Below, one piece after another: positions 32,472-45,081 of a stretch of DNA of 64,000 nucleotides. Both the position numbers and the translations under genes were made by a program. A model generated the notes under the pieces. The model was not told the DNA's origin. It worked only from the letters and a program-made list of their open reading frames with translations, and made no database searches. Source of the DNA: Halomonas denitrificans. Its GTDB lineage: Bacteria; Pseudomonadota; Gammaproteobacteria; Xanthomonadales; Wenzhouxiangellaceae. Position 1 is the first letter of the stretch. Each line of letters begins with the position of its first letter. The stretch lies in contig JAHVKF010000003.1 of assembly GCA_019800895.1 (NCBI GenBank), positions 682,001-746,000 of the forward strand, given 5' to 3'.

Positions 32472-33743
32472 TCAGGCCGCTGGACGCAAGCGCCAGGGCT
32501 TGAACAGCACCTTGCGGACGCGGTTGTCGGCCATGTCCACGATGGTCAGGATGTGGTCGCCGATCCGGATCGAGGTGTGGCCGTCGGGCAGCGACTCGAG
32601 CTGCTCGAGGATCAGGCCGTTGAGCGTCTTGGCCCCGGCCGTCGGCAGGTCCCACTCCATCCGGCGATTGAGCATCCGGACCGTGGTGTTGCCGGCGACG
32701 ATCCAGCTGCCGTCGTCGAGCTTGCGCACCTGGCGCTGGCGCGCCGTTCCTTCGCTGGTGTACTCGCCGACAATCTCCTCGAGGATGTCGTCGAGCGTGA
32801 CCAGTCCCTGGATATCGCCGTATTCGTCGACGACCATGCCCATCCGTCGCTCCCGGCTCTGGAACTCGAGCAACTGCTGGGTCAGGGCCGTACCTTCGGG
32901 GATGTAGTAGGGCGTGCGGATCGATCGCTCCAGCTCTTCCGGCGTGAGCGTGTTCTGCGACAGCTTCACCATCACGGTGCGGATATGCAGCAGCCCGACC
33001 ATGTTGTCGATGTCGCCCTTCCAGACCGGCAGCCGGGTATAGATCGACCGGGTCAGCATGTGCAGGATCTTTTCCCAGTCCTCGTCGAGGTCGATGCCGG
33101 TGATGTCCTGGCGTGGCACCATCACGTCGTCCACGGTCCCGTACTCGAGGTCGAGGATGTTCAGCAGCATCTGCTGATGGTCGAGGGAGATCTGGCGGCC
33201 GCCCTCCTTGACCAGCGTGCGCAGCTCCTCCCGGGTCAGGTGGTCGCCGCGCGCATCGGCCTTCTTCACGCCGACCAGGCGGAGCACTCCGGACGCCAGC
33301 ACGTTGATCACCCAGACGAAGGGATAGAGCACCTTCAGCAGCGGCACCAGGACGTAGCTGGCCGGATAGGCGATGCGCTCGGGGTGCAGGGCGGCGAGCG
33401 TCTTCGGCGCGACCTCCGCGAAGATCAGGATCACGGCGGTCAGGACGAGTGTGGATACCCAGATGCCCGCATCGCCGAGCAGGCGCAGGAAGATCAGCGT
33501 CGAGATCGACGCGGCCAGGATGTTGACCAGGTTGTTGCCGAGCAGGATCAGCCCGAACATCCGCTCCGGGCGGCTCAGCATCTTCTGGGCCAGCGCCGCA
33601 CCGCGATGGCCGCCCTTGGCCTGGTGGCGCATCCGGTAGCGGTTGAGCGCGACCAGACCGGTCTCGGAGCTGGAGAAGAACGCCGAGAGCAGGATCAGCA
33701 CCAGCAGCATCAGCAGCAGCGCTTGCAGTGAAAGCTCGGCCAT
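32472..33743 (-). CDS. corB: CorB/CorC (CNNM)-type membrane protein with CBS domains
   Basis: The 423-residue protein begins with a DUF21 membrane domain of about four helices (MAELSLQALLLMLLVLILL; SSSETGLVALNRYR is the hallmark). A pair of CBS domains follows at about 195-325 (DVMVPRQDI, DEYGDIQGLVTLDDILEEIVG), then a CorC/HlyC domain at the C-terminus. This family is linked to Mg2+/Co2+ efflux or resistance. The ATG lies one base after the stop of the ypjD gene, and the ffh-ypjD-corB (yfjD) neighbourhood is the same as in E. coli, which supports the symbol. Length is normal. Confidence 0.85.
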   Translation of the reverse strand: MAELSLQALLLMLLVLILLSAFFSSSETGLVALNRYRMRHQAKGGHRGAALAQKMLSRPERMFGLILLGNNLVNILAASISTLIFLRLLGDAGIWVSTLVLTAVILIFAEVAPKTLAALHPERIAYPASYVLVPLLKVLYPFVWVINVLASGVLRLVGVKKADARGDHLTREELRTLVKEGGRQISLDHQQMLLNILDLEYGTVDDVMVPRQDITGIDLDEDWEKILHMLTRSIYTRLPVWKGDIDNMVGLLHIRTVMVKLSQNTLTPEELERSIRTPYYIPEGTALTQQLLEFQSRERRMGMVVDEYGDIQGLVTLDDILEEIVGEYTSEGTARQRQVRKLDDGSWIVAGNTTVRMLNRRMEWDLPTAGAKTLNGLILEQLESLPDGHTSIRIGDHILTIVDMADNRVRKVLFKPWRLRPAA

Positions 33744-33744
33744 T

Positions 33745-34560
33745 TCAGTCGGCCTGCCAGCGGCGATCGAGGACGAGTTCCAGAACGGCCTTGCTGCCGA
33801 AGTACGCCAACAGCAGGACGACCATGCCGACCAGGCAGAGACGGACCACGCGCATGCCCCGCCAGCCGTGGCGCCAGCGTCCATAGAGCAGCACGCCGAA
33901 GATCAGCCAGGCGAGCAGCGACAGCACGGTCTTGTGCACGAGGTGCTGGGCGAACAGGTCGTCGACGAACACCAGGCCGGTGCCCAGGCTCACGCAGAGC
34001 AGCAGCCAGCCGGCCGCGATCAGCTGGAACAGCAGACGCTCCATCGAGGTCAGCGGCGGCAGCGCGTCGAGGAGGCGTGCGCTGCGCCGCCGGTGCAGCA
34101 TCTGGTGCTGGACGAAGATGAAGATCGCGTTCATCGCGGCGATCAGCAGGACCGAGTAGGCCAGCAGCGAGCTGATCACGTGGATCTCGATGCGCGGATC
34201 CGCCAGCGCCAAAGCGGTCGGTTCGGGCGAGAACACACCCTGGAGCACCAGCAACAGGGCAGCGCCCGGCAGGGCCACGGGAAGGAGCTCCAGCACGGGG
34301 AACCGGATGCAGGCGGCGAGCAGGATCGCGTTGACGATCAGCGCGACGAGCGACAGGGAACTGAAGAAGTCGGCCGTGAACCCGCCGACCGCCCGCATCT
34401 GGGCGAGCTCGATCCAGCCGTGGCCCAGCAGTGCGGCGACGGCGAGCAGGAGCCCGAGCGCGCGTGCGCCGGAGTGCTCGTCGCGCAGGCCGACGGCCAG
34501 CGCCGGCGCGGCGAGCAGGTAGAGCGCGGAGGCGATGATGACGGGCAGGCTCGGGGTCAA
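33745..34560 (-). CDS. ypjD: YpjD, CcmC/HemX-family cytochrome c assembly-like membrane protein
   Basis: The product (about 271 residues) has eight or so membrane helices and the cytochrome c assembly (CcmC/ResC-like) domain, with conserved His residues that may bind heme (GHGWIELA, IEIHVISSLLAYS, FAQHLVHKTVLS). E. coli YpjD next to ffh and yfjD is the positional counterpart; its role is not firmly known. The start is uncertain: I use the TTG at 34560, which opens directly into LTPSLPVIIASALYLL. An ATG at 34689 is in frame but would overlap the ffh promoter and start codon on the other strand and add an unconserved segment. Confidence 0.75.
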   Translation of the reverse strand: MTPSLPVIIASALYLLAAPALAVGLRDEHSGARALGLLLAVAALLGHGWIELAQMRAVGGFTADFFSSLSLVALIVNAILLAACIRFPVLELLPVALPGAALLLVLQGVFSPEPTALALADPRIEIHVISSLLAYSVLLIAAMNAIFIFVQHQMLHRRRSARLLDALPPLTSMERLLFQLIAAGWLLLCVSLGTGLVFVDDLFAQHLVHKTVLSLLAWLIFGVLLYGRWRHGWRGMRVVRLCLVGMVVLLLAYFGSKAVLELVLDRRWQAD

Positions 34561-34647
34561 GGACGTCGGTTCTCGTGAACGGGCGATGCCGATTCCGTGG
34601 CGCGGCCGGAAAGCGAACGGCGGCGACGGGGCGGCATGATCGACCAG

Positions 34648-34653
34648 TATAAT
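34648..34653 (+). promoter_or_regulatory. TATAAT -10 box of ffh
   Basis: CCAGTATAATCG contains a perfect -10 hexamer 34 bases before the ffh ATG. The -35 region (GACGGG or nearby) is weak. It lies in the gap with the divergent ypjD gene. Confidence 0.5.
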
Positions 34654-34687
34654 CGCAGCGTTCCCGAAACCCCAGACCGGACCCGCC

Positions 34688-36082
34688 ATGTTCGATCAAT
34701 TGAGCCAGAGACTCGGTGACTCGCTGAACCGCTTGCGCGGACGAGGCAAGCTGACCGAGGACAACATCTCCGAAGCGCTGCGCGACGTGCGCCGGGCCCT
34801 GCTCGAGGCCGACGTCGCGCTGCCTGTGGTCAAGTCCTTCATCGACCAGGTGCGGGAGCGGGCGGTCGGCCAGAAGGTCCTGACCAGCCTCAAGCCCGGG
34901 GAGGCGCTGGTCAAGATCGTTCACGACGAACTCGAGCGCGTGCTCGGCGGCGATCGAGCGCCGCTCGCGCTGAATCGTACGCCGCCGGTGGTCATGCTGA
35001 TGGCCGGCCTGCAGGGTGCGGGCAAGACCACCACCACCGGCAAGCTGGCCAGGCTCCTGGCCGAGCGCGAGAACAAGAAGGTGCTCGTCGCCTCGGCCGA
35101 TATCTACCGCCCGGCGGCGATCGATCAGCTCGAAACCGTCGCCGGCCAGGCCGGCGCGATGTTCTATCGCCACCCGGAGACCGACGACGCGGTGAAGATC
35201 GCCGAGGCCGCGGTGGCCGAGGCGCGCAAGCAGGTCGCCGATGTGGTGATCATCGATACGGCCGGCCGGCTCGGCATCGACGAGGCGATGATGGACGAGA
35301 TCCGTCGTCTCCACGCGGCGGTCGATCCTGCCGAGACGCTGTTCGTGGTCGATTCGATGACCGGCCAGGACGCGGCGAATACGGCCAAGGCCTTCCACGA
35401 CGCGCTGCCGCTGACCGGAGTGATCCTGACCAAGACCGATGGCGACGCTCGCGGCGGTGCCGCGCTGTCGGTCCGGACCATTACCGGGGTCCCGATCAAG
35501 TTCCTCGGTACCGGCGAGAAGCTCGACGGCCTGGAGCCGTTCCACCCCGACCGGCTGGCGGCCCGGATCCTCGGCATGGGCGACGTGCTCAGCCTGGTCG
35601 AGGACGTCCAGCGCAAGGTCGACGAAAAGGAAGCGAAGAAGCTCGCCGGCAAGGTCGGCAAGGCCTCGCGTCGCTTCGGGCTCGACGACTTCAAGACCCA
35701 GCTCGAGCAGATGGAAAACCTCGGCGGGCTCGGTGCGCTGGCCGACAAGCTGCCCGGCATGGGCAACCTTCCCGATGCCGCCAAGGCGCAGCTCCAGGGC
35801 AACGCGACCCGCCACATGATCGCCATCGTCAACTCGATGACGCCGAAGGAACGCAGCTACCCGGACACGATCAACGGCTCGCGGAAGCGCCGCATCGCGC
35901 AGGGCTCCGGGACCTCGATCCAGGAGGTCAACAAGGTGCTCAAGCAGCACAAGCAGATGCAGAAGATGATGAAGAAGATGGGCAGCAAGGGCGCCATGAA
36001 GAAGCTGCTCAAGCGGATGCCGGGCGGCGGCATGCCCGGTGGCGGCGGTATGCCGGGCGGGGGAGGCGGTCTGCCGTTCTGA
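34688..36082 (+). CDS. ffh: signal recognition particle protein Ffh
   Basis: The 464-residue GTPase binds 4.5S RNA and signal sequences of nascent membrane proteins and delivers ribosomes to FtsY. It has the N domain (1-85), the G domain with GLQGAGKTT at 107-115, DTAGR and TKTDGDARGG, and the Met-rich M domain near the end (KQHKQMQKMMKKMGSKGAMKKLLKRM). The very end is a Gly-Met-Pro repeat (MPGGGMPGGGG) that looks like a flexible tail. It is convergent with rho across 266 bases that hold a 7-bp GTGGCGC/GCGCCAC hairpin (36250-36270) and the rho terminator. Confidence 0.97.
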   Translation: MFDQLSQRLGDSLNRLRGRGKLTEDNISEALRDVRRALLEADVALPVVKSFIDQVRERAVGQKVLTSLKPGEALVKIVHDELERVLGGDRAPLALNRTPPVVMLMAGLQGAGKTTTTGKLARLLAERENKKVLVASADIYRPAAIDQLETVAGQAGAMFYRHPETDDAVKIAEAAVAEARKQVADVVIIDTAGRLGIDEAMMDEIRRLHAAVDPAETLFVVDSMTGQDAANTAKAFHDALPLTGVILTKTDGDARGGAALSVRTITGVPIKFLGTGEKLDGLEPFHPDRLAARILGMGDVLSLVEDVQRKVDEKEAKKLAGKVGKASRRFGLDDFKTQLEQMENLGGLGALADKLPGMGNLPDAAKAQLQGNATRHMIAIVNSMTPKERSYPDTINGSRKRRIAQGSGTSIQEVNKVLKQHKQMQKMMKKMGSKGAMKKLLKRMPGGGMPGGGGMPGGGGGLPF

Positions 36083-36284
36083 AGGGCGGTCCTGCCGGGT
36101 TTCGCTGCTCGGCCGACGCGACCGGTTGCAGGAACCCGGCACCCGGCCTCGCCGGGGCCGGCTCGCCGATCCTGCCTCCGGGGTCGGCCGGGCAGGCGCG
36201 AACGCGTCGGTCACCGCCCGTCCGTCCCTGATCGGCCGTTCGTGACCGAGTGGCGCTCGCGAGGCGCCACCCACGTTCCGCCGC

Positions 36285-36318
36285 CCCGAAACGAAGAACG
36301 CCCGGCAGGGCCGGGCGT
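36285..36318 (-). terminator. probable terminator of rho
   Basis: ACGCCCGGC (36298-36306) pairs with GCCGGGCGT (36310-36318) on a 3-base loop. On the minus strand it is followed by TCTTCGTTTC, a moderately U-rich tail. It begins about 30 bases after the rho stop codon. Confidence 0.65.
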
Positions 36319-36348
36319 GGGGAGCGATCGTCTGACGGGCGCCGCTGG

Positions 36349-37605
36349 TCAGCGCTTCATGTAGTTGAAGAATTCCTCGTTGGTCTTGGTCGCCTTCAAC
36401 TTGTCGAGCATGAACTCGATCGCCTGGATTTCGTCCATCGGGTGCAGGATCCGGCGCAGGATCCAGATCTTCTGAAGCAGCTCGTTGTCGACCATCTTTT
36501 CTTCCCGTCGAGTGCCCGAGCGATTGATGTCGATGGCCGGAAACACGCGCTTCTCCGAAATCCGACGGCTCAGGTGCACTTCCATGTTGCCGGTGCCCTT
36601 GAATTCCTCGTAGATCACTTCGTCCATCTTCGAGCCCGTATCGACCAGCGCGGTGGCGACGATGGTCAGGCTGCCGCCGCCCTCGATCTTTCGCGCGGCG
36701 CCGAAGAACCGCTTCGGGCGCTGCAGGGCGTTCGCATCGACGCCGCCGGTCAGGACCTTGCCCGACGACGGCACGACGGTGTTGTAGGCCCGGGCCAGAC
36801 GGGTGATGGAATCGAGCAGGATGACCACGTCGAGCTTGTGCTCGACCAGCCGCTTGGCCCGTTCGATCACCATGTCGGCGACCTGGACGTGGCGCGTGGC
36901 CGGTTCGTCGAAGGTCGAGGAAATGACCTCGGCATCGACGGTGCGCTGCATTTCCGTGACTTCCTCGGGGCGCTCGTCGATCAGCAGGATGATCATGTGG
37001 GCGTCCGGGTTGTTGGCCCGGATCGCCAGCGCCACGTGCTGCAGCAGCATGGTCTTGCCGGCCTTGGGGGGCGAAACGATCAGGCCGCGCTGGCCCTTGC
37101 CGATCGGGGCGATCAGGTCGATGATCCGCCCGGTCACGTCCTCGCTGGAGCCGTTGCCGCGTTCGAGCGTGAACTGCTCGCGCGGAAACTCCGGGGTCAG
37201 GTTCTCGAACAGGATCTTGTTCTTGCTGGCCTCGGGTCGGTCGTAGTTGATCTCCTCGACCTTGAGCAGCGCGAAGTAGCGCTCGGAATCCTTCGGTGGG
37301 CGAATCTTGCCGGAGATCATGTCGCCGGTGCGGAGATTGAAGCGGCGAATCTGGCTCGGAGAGACGTAGATGTCGTCCGGGCCGGCCATGTACGAACCGA
37401 GGGAGGAGCGCAGAAAGCCGAAGCCGTCCTGCAGGATTTCGAGCACGCCGTCGCCGTAGATCGGCTCCTTCTTCTTCGCACGCGCCTTGAGGATGGCGAA
37501 GATGACGTCCTGCTTCTTCGAGCGGCCGATGTTCTCGATGCCGAGTTCGGACGCCATCTCGATGAGGTCCTGCACGGACAGTTTCTTCAGGTCGGTGAGA
37601 TTCAT
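36349..37605 (-). CDS. rho: transcription termination factor Rho
   Basis: The 418-residue protein is a hexameric RNA-dependent ATPase that ends transcription. The N-terminal helix domain ([20 protein letters not shown]), the RNA-binding cold-shock-like domain (about 50-125, with GFGFLRS), Walker A SPPKAGKT (178-185), Walker B VVILLDS and the Q/R loops ([19 protein letters not shown]) are all in place. Length is the usual 418-419. The trxA-rho order with a long untranslated leader (305 bases) is also seen in E. coli, where rho is controlled by its own product in that leader. Confidence 0.98.
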   Translation of the reverse strand: MNLTDLKKLSVQDLIEMASELGIENIGRSKKQDVIFAILKARAKKKEPIYGDGVLEILQDGFGFLRSSLGSYMAGPDDIYVSPSQIRRFNLRTGDMISGKIRPPKDSERYFALLKVEEINYDRPEASKNKILFENLTPEFPREQFTLERGNGSSEDVTGRIIDLIAPIGKGQRGLIVSPPKAGKTMLLQHVALAIRANNPDAHMIILLIDERPEEVTEMQRTVDAEVISSTFDEPATRHVQVADMVIERAKRLVEHKLDVVILLDSITRLARAYNTVVPSSGKVLTGGVDANALQRPKRFFGAARKIEGGGSLTIVATALVDTGSKMDEVIYEEFKGTGNMEVHLSRRISEKRVFPAIDINRSGTRREEKMVDNELLQKIWILRRILHPMDEIQAIEFMLDKLKATKTNEEFFNYMKR

Positions 37606-37910
37606 TTGTGGTTTCTACGTGCCTTGGAATACGCCTGGGAAAGCCTGGAGTCGTGCGCGCCGGAAGCCTGCGGCCCGGGCGCGATCGACGCGCAACATCG
37701 GTCGATCGTGCGGCCGGGGTCGCGGCCGGGCAATCGACGAGTCGTGCCCACGGCATGGCGGGCGAGGAACGAGACTGCCGTTCCGAGAGGTTGCTGGAGT
37801 ATCTAGTGTCGGCAGGCGGCTGCCTGCTCAGGATGCGGAAAGGTTAGCACCATCGCGGCGCGCCGTCCAGACCGGGAGCCGGTGCGGACGGGCGCCCCGA
37901 TGCCAGCGGA
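37606..37910 (-). promoter_or_regulatory. 305-bp trxA-rho spacer, probable rho leader
   Basis: No gene of normal size is present. It holds a GCAGGC-GGCT-GCCTGC hairpin (37812-37827) and a 16-codon open frame (37853 to 37803, minus) without a ribosome site. By comparison with E. coli, where rho is autoregulated in its leader, this stretch probably carries the rho promoter and attenuation signals; no specific site could be fixed. Confidence 0.4.
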
Positions 37911-38237
37911 TCAGACGTGCTGGTCGATGAATTCCTTGAGCACGCCCTTGGTCACGGCACCGACCTTCATCCCCTGGACCTTTCCGCCGTCGAAGATCAT
38001 CAGCGTCGGGATGCCGCGGATCTTGAACTGGCTGGTGATCTGCTGGTTCTCGTCGATGTTGACCTTGGCGATCTTCAGCTTTCCGTCGTAGTCGTCGGCG
38101 AGTTCGTGCAGGATCGGTTCGATCATCTTGCACGGTCCGCACCACTCGGCCCAGTAATCGACGAGGACGGGGTGTTCGGACTGCAGGACGTCCTGTTCGA
38201 AGGAAGCGTCGGTAACGTGGGTAATCTTGTCGGACAC
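37911..38237 (-). CDS. trxA: thioredoxin
   Basis: The 108-residue product has the thioredoxin fold with the redox site WCGPC at residues 32-36, the buried Asp in VDYWAEW, and the cis-Pro in GIPTLMIF. It reduces disulfides in cytoplasmic proteins. The GTG at 38237 was chosen because GAGGAG lies upstream at good spacing and it gives the standard length; a longer frame upstream is not conserved. The position between rhlB (divergent) and rho is shared with E. coli. Confidence 0.95.
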   Translation of the reverse strand: MSDKITHVTDASFEQDVLQSEHPVLVDYWAEWCGPCKMIEPILHELADDYDGKLKIAKVNIDENQQITSQFKIRGIPTLMIFDGGKVQGMKVGAVTKGVLKEFIDQHV

Positions 38238-38545
38238 GACTGGGGTCTCCTCGTGTTGGGTGGGGTGGGGTGCGGTTCTGCACCGCCGGGGATGGAATCG
38301 GCGAGCGACCGATCCAGTGCTAGAATAGCGCAAAAGCGGTGCGCACCGACTCTTGCTGCATCGCTACATCCGGCTGGCCGCGCCCGATTTCAAGTGCAGG
38401 GTCCCGTCGACGGATTCGATTCCGACGAGTTCCGGCGCCCGGTCCGGTTCCCGGGACTTCGAATCCGCGTCCCGAGAGCTCGCGTCAGCGCCGTTCGACG
38501 GCGGACCGCCGCTGGGCCAGCCCCCGACGAATCAAGAAGGTATCC
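38238..38545. promoter_or_regulatory. 308-bp divergent promoter region of trxA and rhlB
   Basis: The only AT-rich site is GCTAGAATAGCGC (38319-38331): TAGAAT reads toward rhlB and TATTCT toward trxA, so both -10 boxes may overlap here. No clear -35 elements are seen. The plus-strand leader to rhlB would be about 210 bases and contains open but unconserved frame. Confidence 0.35.
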
Positions 38546-39871
<1,326 letters not shown>

Positions 39872-39934
39872 TCCGCGCCACCCCGTGCTAACCTGCCGGC
39901 CGAGTCCGGTATCGCGGAGCGCCTCCGACCCGCC

Positions 39935-40798
39935 ATGCACACGCTGACCTCGTCGAGAGCGCCGTTCGATCGTCTCCTTCGCGTGCTGGCGCTGCTGGCC
40001 TGCGCGCTGGCCGCGGCGGTGCTGATCGAACAGGCCGTGACCGGTCCTCGCCTTCCCGCAGCCCCGGCCATCGATCTTCCCGACGTCGCCATCTCGAGGG
40101 CCACGGAACCGCTGACCGAGGTCGACTGGGGCCTGTTCGGCGAGCCGGCGGCTCAGGACTACGGGCTGGTGCAGGCGGTCGAGCCGACGCCGTTGAAGCT
40201 GCGCCTGCGTGGCGCCGTGGCCGGGCGCAACGGCTACGCCATCATCGTCGACGCCGACGGCAACGAGGGCGTCTACCGGGTCGGCGACGAGCTGCCCGGC
40301 GACGCCCGGGTGACCGAGATCGAAACCCGCAGGGTGCTGCTCCGGCGCAGCGGTCGGATCGAGGCACTCGCCTTGCCGGGCGGTGCCGAAGCGACCGCCG
40401 GTCCGGCCCGTGCGGCGTCGTCCTCCGCGCGATCGATGGCGCAGACGGCGGCGGCCCGGAACGGCGACGCGGATGCGCCGGCGGGCATCGGCGCGGGCTC
40501 GCTGTCGTCACTGACCTCTGCATTCACGCTCGATCCGGATCGGCTGGCCCGGGAGATCACCATCCTGCCGGTGGCCGGCGGCGGGTTCCGGGTGCGCGCC
40601 GGCCGCGACGCGGCGCTGTTCCAGCGCCTCGGTTTCGAGCTCAACGACGTCGTCCTGGCCATCAACGGCCGGCCCGTTTCGACCCAGGCCGATGTGCGCG
40701 CCGTGTTCGGCGACTACAATCCCGGAGAACGAATCGCGATCACCGTGCGACGGGGGGACCGTCAGCTGGTTCTGACGCCGGACCTTTCGGGCTTCTGA
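39935..40798 (+). CDS. gspC: type II secretion protein GspC
   Basis: The 287-residue inner-membrane protein has one membrane helix (about 16-36), a periplasmic homology-region domain (about 60-155, WGLFGEP ... LKLRLRGAVAG ... GYAIIVDADG) and a C-terminal PDZ domain (about 205-285, FQRLGFELNDVVLAINGRPV). GspC links the outer-membrane secretin to the inner-membrane platform and helps choose substrates. It is the first of three gsp genes. The middle linker is Ala/Ser-rich. Confidence 0.88.
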   Translation: MHTLTSSRAPFDRLLRVLALLACALAAAVLIEQAVTGPRLPAAPAIDLPDVAISRATEPLTEVDWGLFGEPAAQDYGLVQAVEPTPLKLRLRGAVAGRNGYAIIVDADGNEGVYRVGDELPGDARVTEIETRRVLLRRSGRIEALALPGGAEATAGPARAASSSARSMAQTAAARNGDADAPAGIGAGSLSSLTSAFTLDPDRLAREITILPVAGGGFRVRAGRDAALFQRLGFELNDVVLAINGRPVSTQADVRAVFGDYNPGERIAITVRRGDRQLVLTPDLSGF

Positions 40799-40919
40799 AC
40801 CGGGCCCGGTCGTCGCGATGCGTGGCGGCGCAAGGCGCCTTTCCGCACCCGAGGAGGCCTTCGATTTGCCAACGGTCGCCAACGGTCGCCAACGACTTCG
40901 ACTGCATAGGAACCAAGCG

Positions 40920-42823
40920 ATGACCCACTGCCGACCGATCCTGCTCCTGGTGCTGGCGCTCGCCGTGCCGGCGTTCGCGCAGCAGCCGGCGAACGACGAC
41001 GGCCACGTGCTGAATTTCCAGGATGCCGAGATCCGCTCGCTGATCACCACCGTGGCCGATATCACCGGCCGCAACATCGTCATCGATCCGGCCGTGTCCG
41101 GGCGGGTGACGGTGGTGTCGAGCGAGGCCCTCGATGCCGACGAGGTCTACGAAGTGTTCCTGTCGATCCTCGCGGTGCATGGCTTCAGTGCCCTGAGCGA
41201 CGGCACGGTGACCCGGATCGTGCCGGATGCCACGGCGCGCTTCGGCGCCAACGGCGACGCGGGCGCCGGGGCCCAGGACCAGGTCACCCGCCTGATCGCG
41301 CTCTCGCACGTGCGGGCCGAGGAGGCCGTGCCGCTGCTTCGCTCGCTGGTGCCGCAGTCGGCCTACCTGGCCGCGCACGCCGCGTCGAACAGCATCCTGG
41401 TCAGCGATCGCGCCGCCAGCGTGCGTCGCATCGAATCGGTACTCCGCCGGATGGATGCGGCCACCGGCGACGGCCCGGAAGTGCTTGCCTTGAACCACGC
41501 CAGCGCGAACGAGCTCGCCGAGATGGTCAACGCCATCTACGGCAGCGATCGCCCGCTGGTGCACGCCGATCCGCGGACCAACAGCCTCGTCCTCGGCGGC
41601 TCGCCGGCCCAGCGGCTGCGCCTGCGCACGCTGGTCACGCACCTGGATACGCCGCTGGACGCCGCCGGCGGCTCGCGCGTCATCCGCCTCAACTACGCCG
41701 ACGCGGAAGACATGGTCCCGGTGCTCGAGAGCCTGGTCGACGAGCCCGGCGAAAGCGGTCCGCGGGCCCGGATCCAGGCCCATGCGGCGACCAATGCGAT
41801 CGTGATCACCGCCTCGCCGTCGGTGTTCCGCGAGATCGCCGCGGTGGTCGAGCAGCTCGACATCCGCCGTGCGCAGGTGCTGGTCGAGGCGATCATCGCC
41901 GAGGTTGCCGCCGATACGGGGCGCGAACTCGGCATCCAGTGGCAGTTCTTCGAGTCCGGCGATTCGGGCTTCTTCGGCGGCACCAACTACCAGAGCGGCG
42001 GGCGCAACATCCTGAACCTGAGCGCCGGGCTGGGCGCCGGCGAGGACGGCGGCACCGCCGTGCTGCCCGGCAGCGGCCTGAACCTCGGCTACGTCGGCGG
42101 CCGCACCAGCCTGCTCGGGATCGACCTGCTCGAGATCGGCGCCCTGGCGCGTGCGCTGGCCACGGACAACAACACCAACGTGTTGTCGACTCCGTCGATC
42201 GTGACCATGGACAACCAGCCGGCCAGCATCAACGTCGGCCAGGAAGTGCCGTTCCTGTCCGGCAGTTTCCTGACCGAGGGCATCGCCAACGCCGACGGCC
42301 AGGTCAACCCGTTCCAGACCATCGAGCGCCGCGAGGTCGGCCTGAAGCTCAACGTCACCCCGCACATCAACCAGGGCGACTCGATCATGCTGGCGATCGA
42401 CCAGGAAGTCTCGTCGCTCGCCCCGATCGCCGGCGCGGTCGACCTGATCACCAACAAGCGGACGATCTCGACCCGGGTGATGGTCCCCGACGGTGCCATG
42501 CTGGTGCTCGGCGGCCTGATCAGCGACGACCTGCAGGAAGGTACGGAGCGCGTGCCGGGGCTGGGCCGGATCCCGCTGCTCGGCGAGCTGTTCACCTATC
42601 GAGCCGACAGCCGCGTGAAGCGCAACCTGATGGTGTTCATCCGGCCCCGGATCCTCGACGACCCGGCGCTGATGGATTCGGTCACGCAGTCGAAGTACAC
42701 GCTGCTGCGGGACCGGCAGATCGAGCAGCGCGAGGACGAAGTGGGCCTGATCCGCCGACCCGACACCCCGCTGCTGCCCGAGCTCGACGCGTTCCTGCAG
42801 GCGCCGGCCGGCGACGGGGGACG

Positions 42824-42827
<4 letters not shown>
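40920..42827 (+). CDS. gspD: type II secretion secretin GspD
   Basis: The 635-residue protein begins with a signal peptide (cut after AFA at about residue 20), followed by N0-N3 domains (FQDAEIRSLITTVADITGRNIVIDP is the N0 start) and the secretin channel domain. The latter contains TPSIVTMDNQPASINVGQEVPF and the late VPGLGRIPLLGELF signature. It forms the outer-membrane pore of the type II secretion system. The ATG at 40920 has AGGA upstream. A short direct repeat (CCAACGGTCG twice) lies just before. It overlaps gspE by ATGA. Confidence 0.94.
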
Positions 42828-44302
<1,475 letters not shown>

Positions 44303-44360
44303 CCGGTCGACGCCGGACGAACGACCGCCGGGCCGATGACCGAGCTGGACCGGATTCACG

Positions 44361-44388
44361 GGAACCTGACGGCGCAGCGGCGGTCCTA
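44361..44388 (+). promoter_or_regulatory. candidate sigma-E (AlgU)-type promoter of rpoE
   Basis: GGAACCT (44361-44367), 16 bases, then TCCTA (44384-44388) resembles the extracytoplasmic sigma consensus GAACTT-N16/17-TCTGA. It ends 50 bases before the rpoE start. This fits the known self-activation of rpoE/algU. Confidence 0.5.
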
Positions 44389-44438
44389 GGATTGTCGCCG
44401 GCCGTCGGCCACCACTCAACGAGGAGCAGGACGGCCCG

Positions 44439-45032
44439 ATGGGCGAACGCGAAATCGATCAACAACTGGTCGAACGAGTGCAGAAGGGCGACAAACGGGC
44501 GTTCGACGTGCTGGTCGGCAAGTACCAGCACAAGATCGTCAGCCTGGTCTCGCGCTACGTGTCCGATCACGCCGAGGCGCTGGATGTGTCGCAGGAGGCG
44601 TTCATCAAGGCCTATCGCGCGATCGGCCGCTTTCGCGGCGACAGCGCGTTCTACACATGGATGTACCGGATCGCGATCAACACGGCCAAGAACCACCTGG
44701 TCTCGCAGAGCCGCCGGCCGCCGCTGTCGGATGTCGATGCAAGCGACGCGGAACAATTCCAGGTCGATACGCGTCTGAAGGACCGCGGATCGCCCGAGCA
44801 CGAACTGCTGAAGGAAGAGATCGAGAAGACGATCAACGATGCCATCTCTGCGCTGCCGGAAGACCTCCGGGTCGCGATCACGCTGCGCGAGATGGACGGC
44901 ATGAGTTACGACGACATCGCCACGACCATGGACTGCCCGATCGGAACCGTTCGATCGCGCATCTTCCGGGCCCGAGAGGCCATCGATGCCCGACTCCGGC
45001 CGCTGCTCGGCGGTCACGGGGCCGCAGATTGA
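44439..45032 (+). CDS. rpoE: RNA polymerase sigma factor RpoE/AlgU
   Basis: The 197-residue ECF sigma factor has region 2 (about 20-90, FDVLVGKYQHKIVSLV ... DVSQEAFIKAYRAIGRFRG ... FYTWMYRIAINTAKNHL) and region 4 (about 130-185, ALPEDLRVAITLREMDGMSYDDIATTMDCPIGTVRSRIFRAR). It controls the response to damage of the outer membrane and periplasm. The four genes that follow are its regulators and a periplasmic protease, the standard rpoE-rseABC-mucD order of Pseudomonas-type genomes. A sigma-E-like promoter lies upstream. Confidence 0.97.
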   Translation: MGEREIDQQLVERVQKGDKRAFDVLVGKYQHKIVSLVSRYVSDHAEALDVSQEAFIKAYRAIGRFRGDSAFYTWMYRIAINTAKNHLVSQSRRPPLSDVDASDAEQFQVDTRLKDRGSPEHELLKEEIEKTINDAISALPEDLRVAITLREMDGMSYDDIATTMDCPIGTVRSRIFRAREAIDARLRPLLGGHGAAD

Positions 45033-45081
45033 GTCGCGCGCCGACTCGCAACGCAACCGAAATCACCACGAGGTGAGCACC

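Noticed and set aside
34561-34689. A longer ypjD start (ATG at 34689).
   Set aside because: It would overlap the ffh start and promoter and adds an unconserved N-terminus before the first membrane helix.
33710-37756. A 1348-codon minus-strand frame across ypjD, ffh and rho.
   Set aside because: It lies out of phase with rho and ypjD and opposite ffh, all of which are certain.
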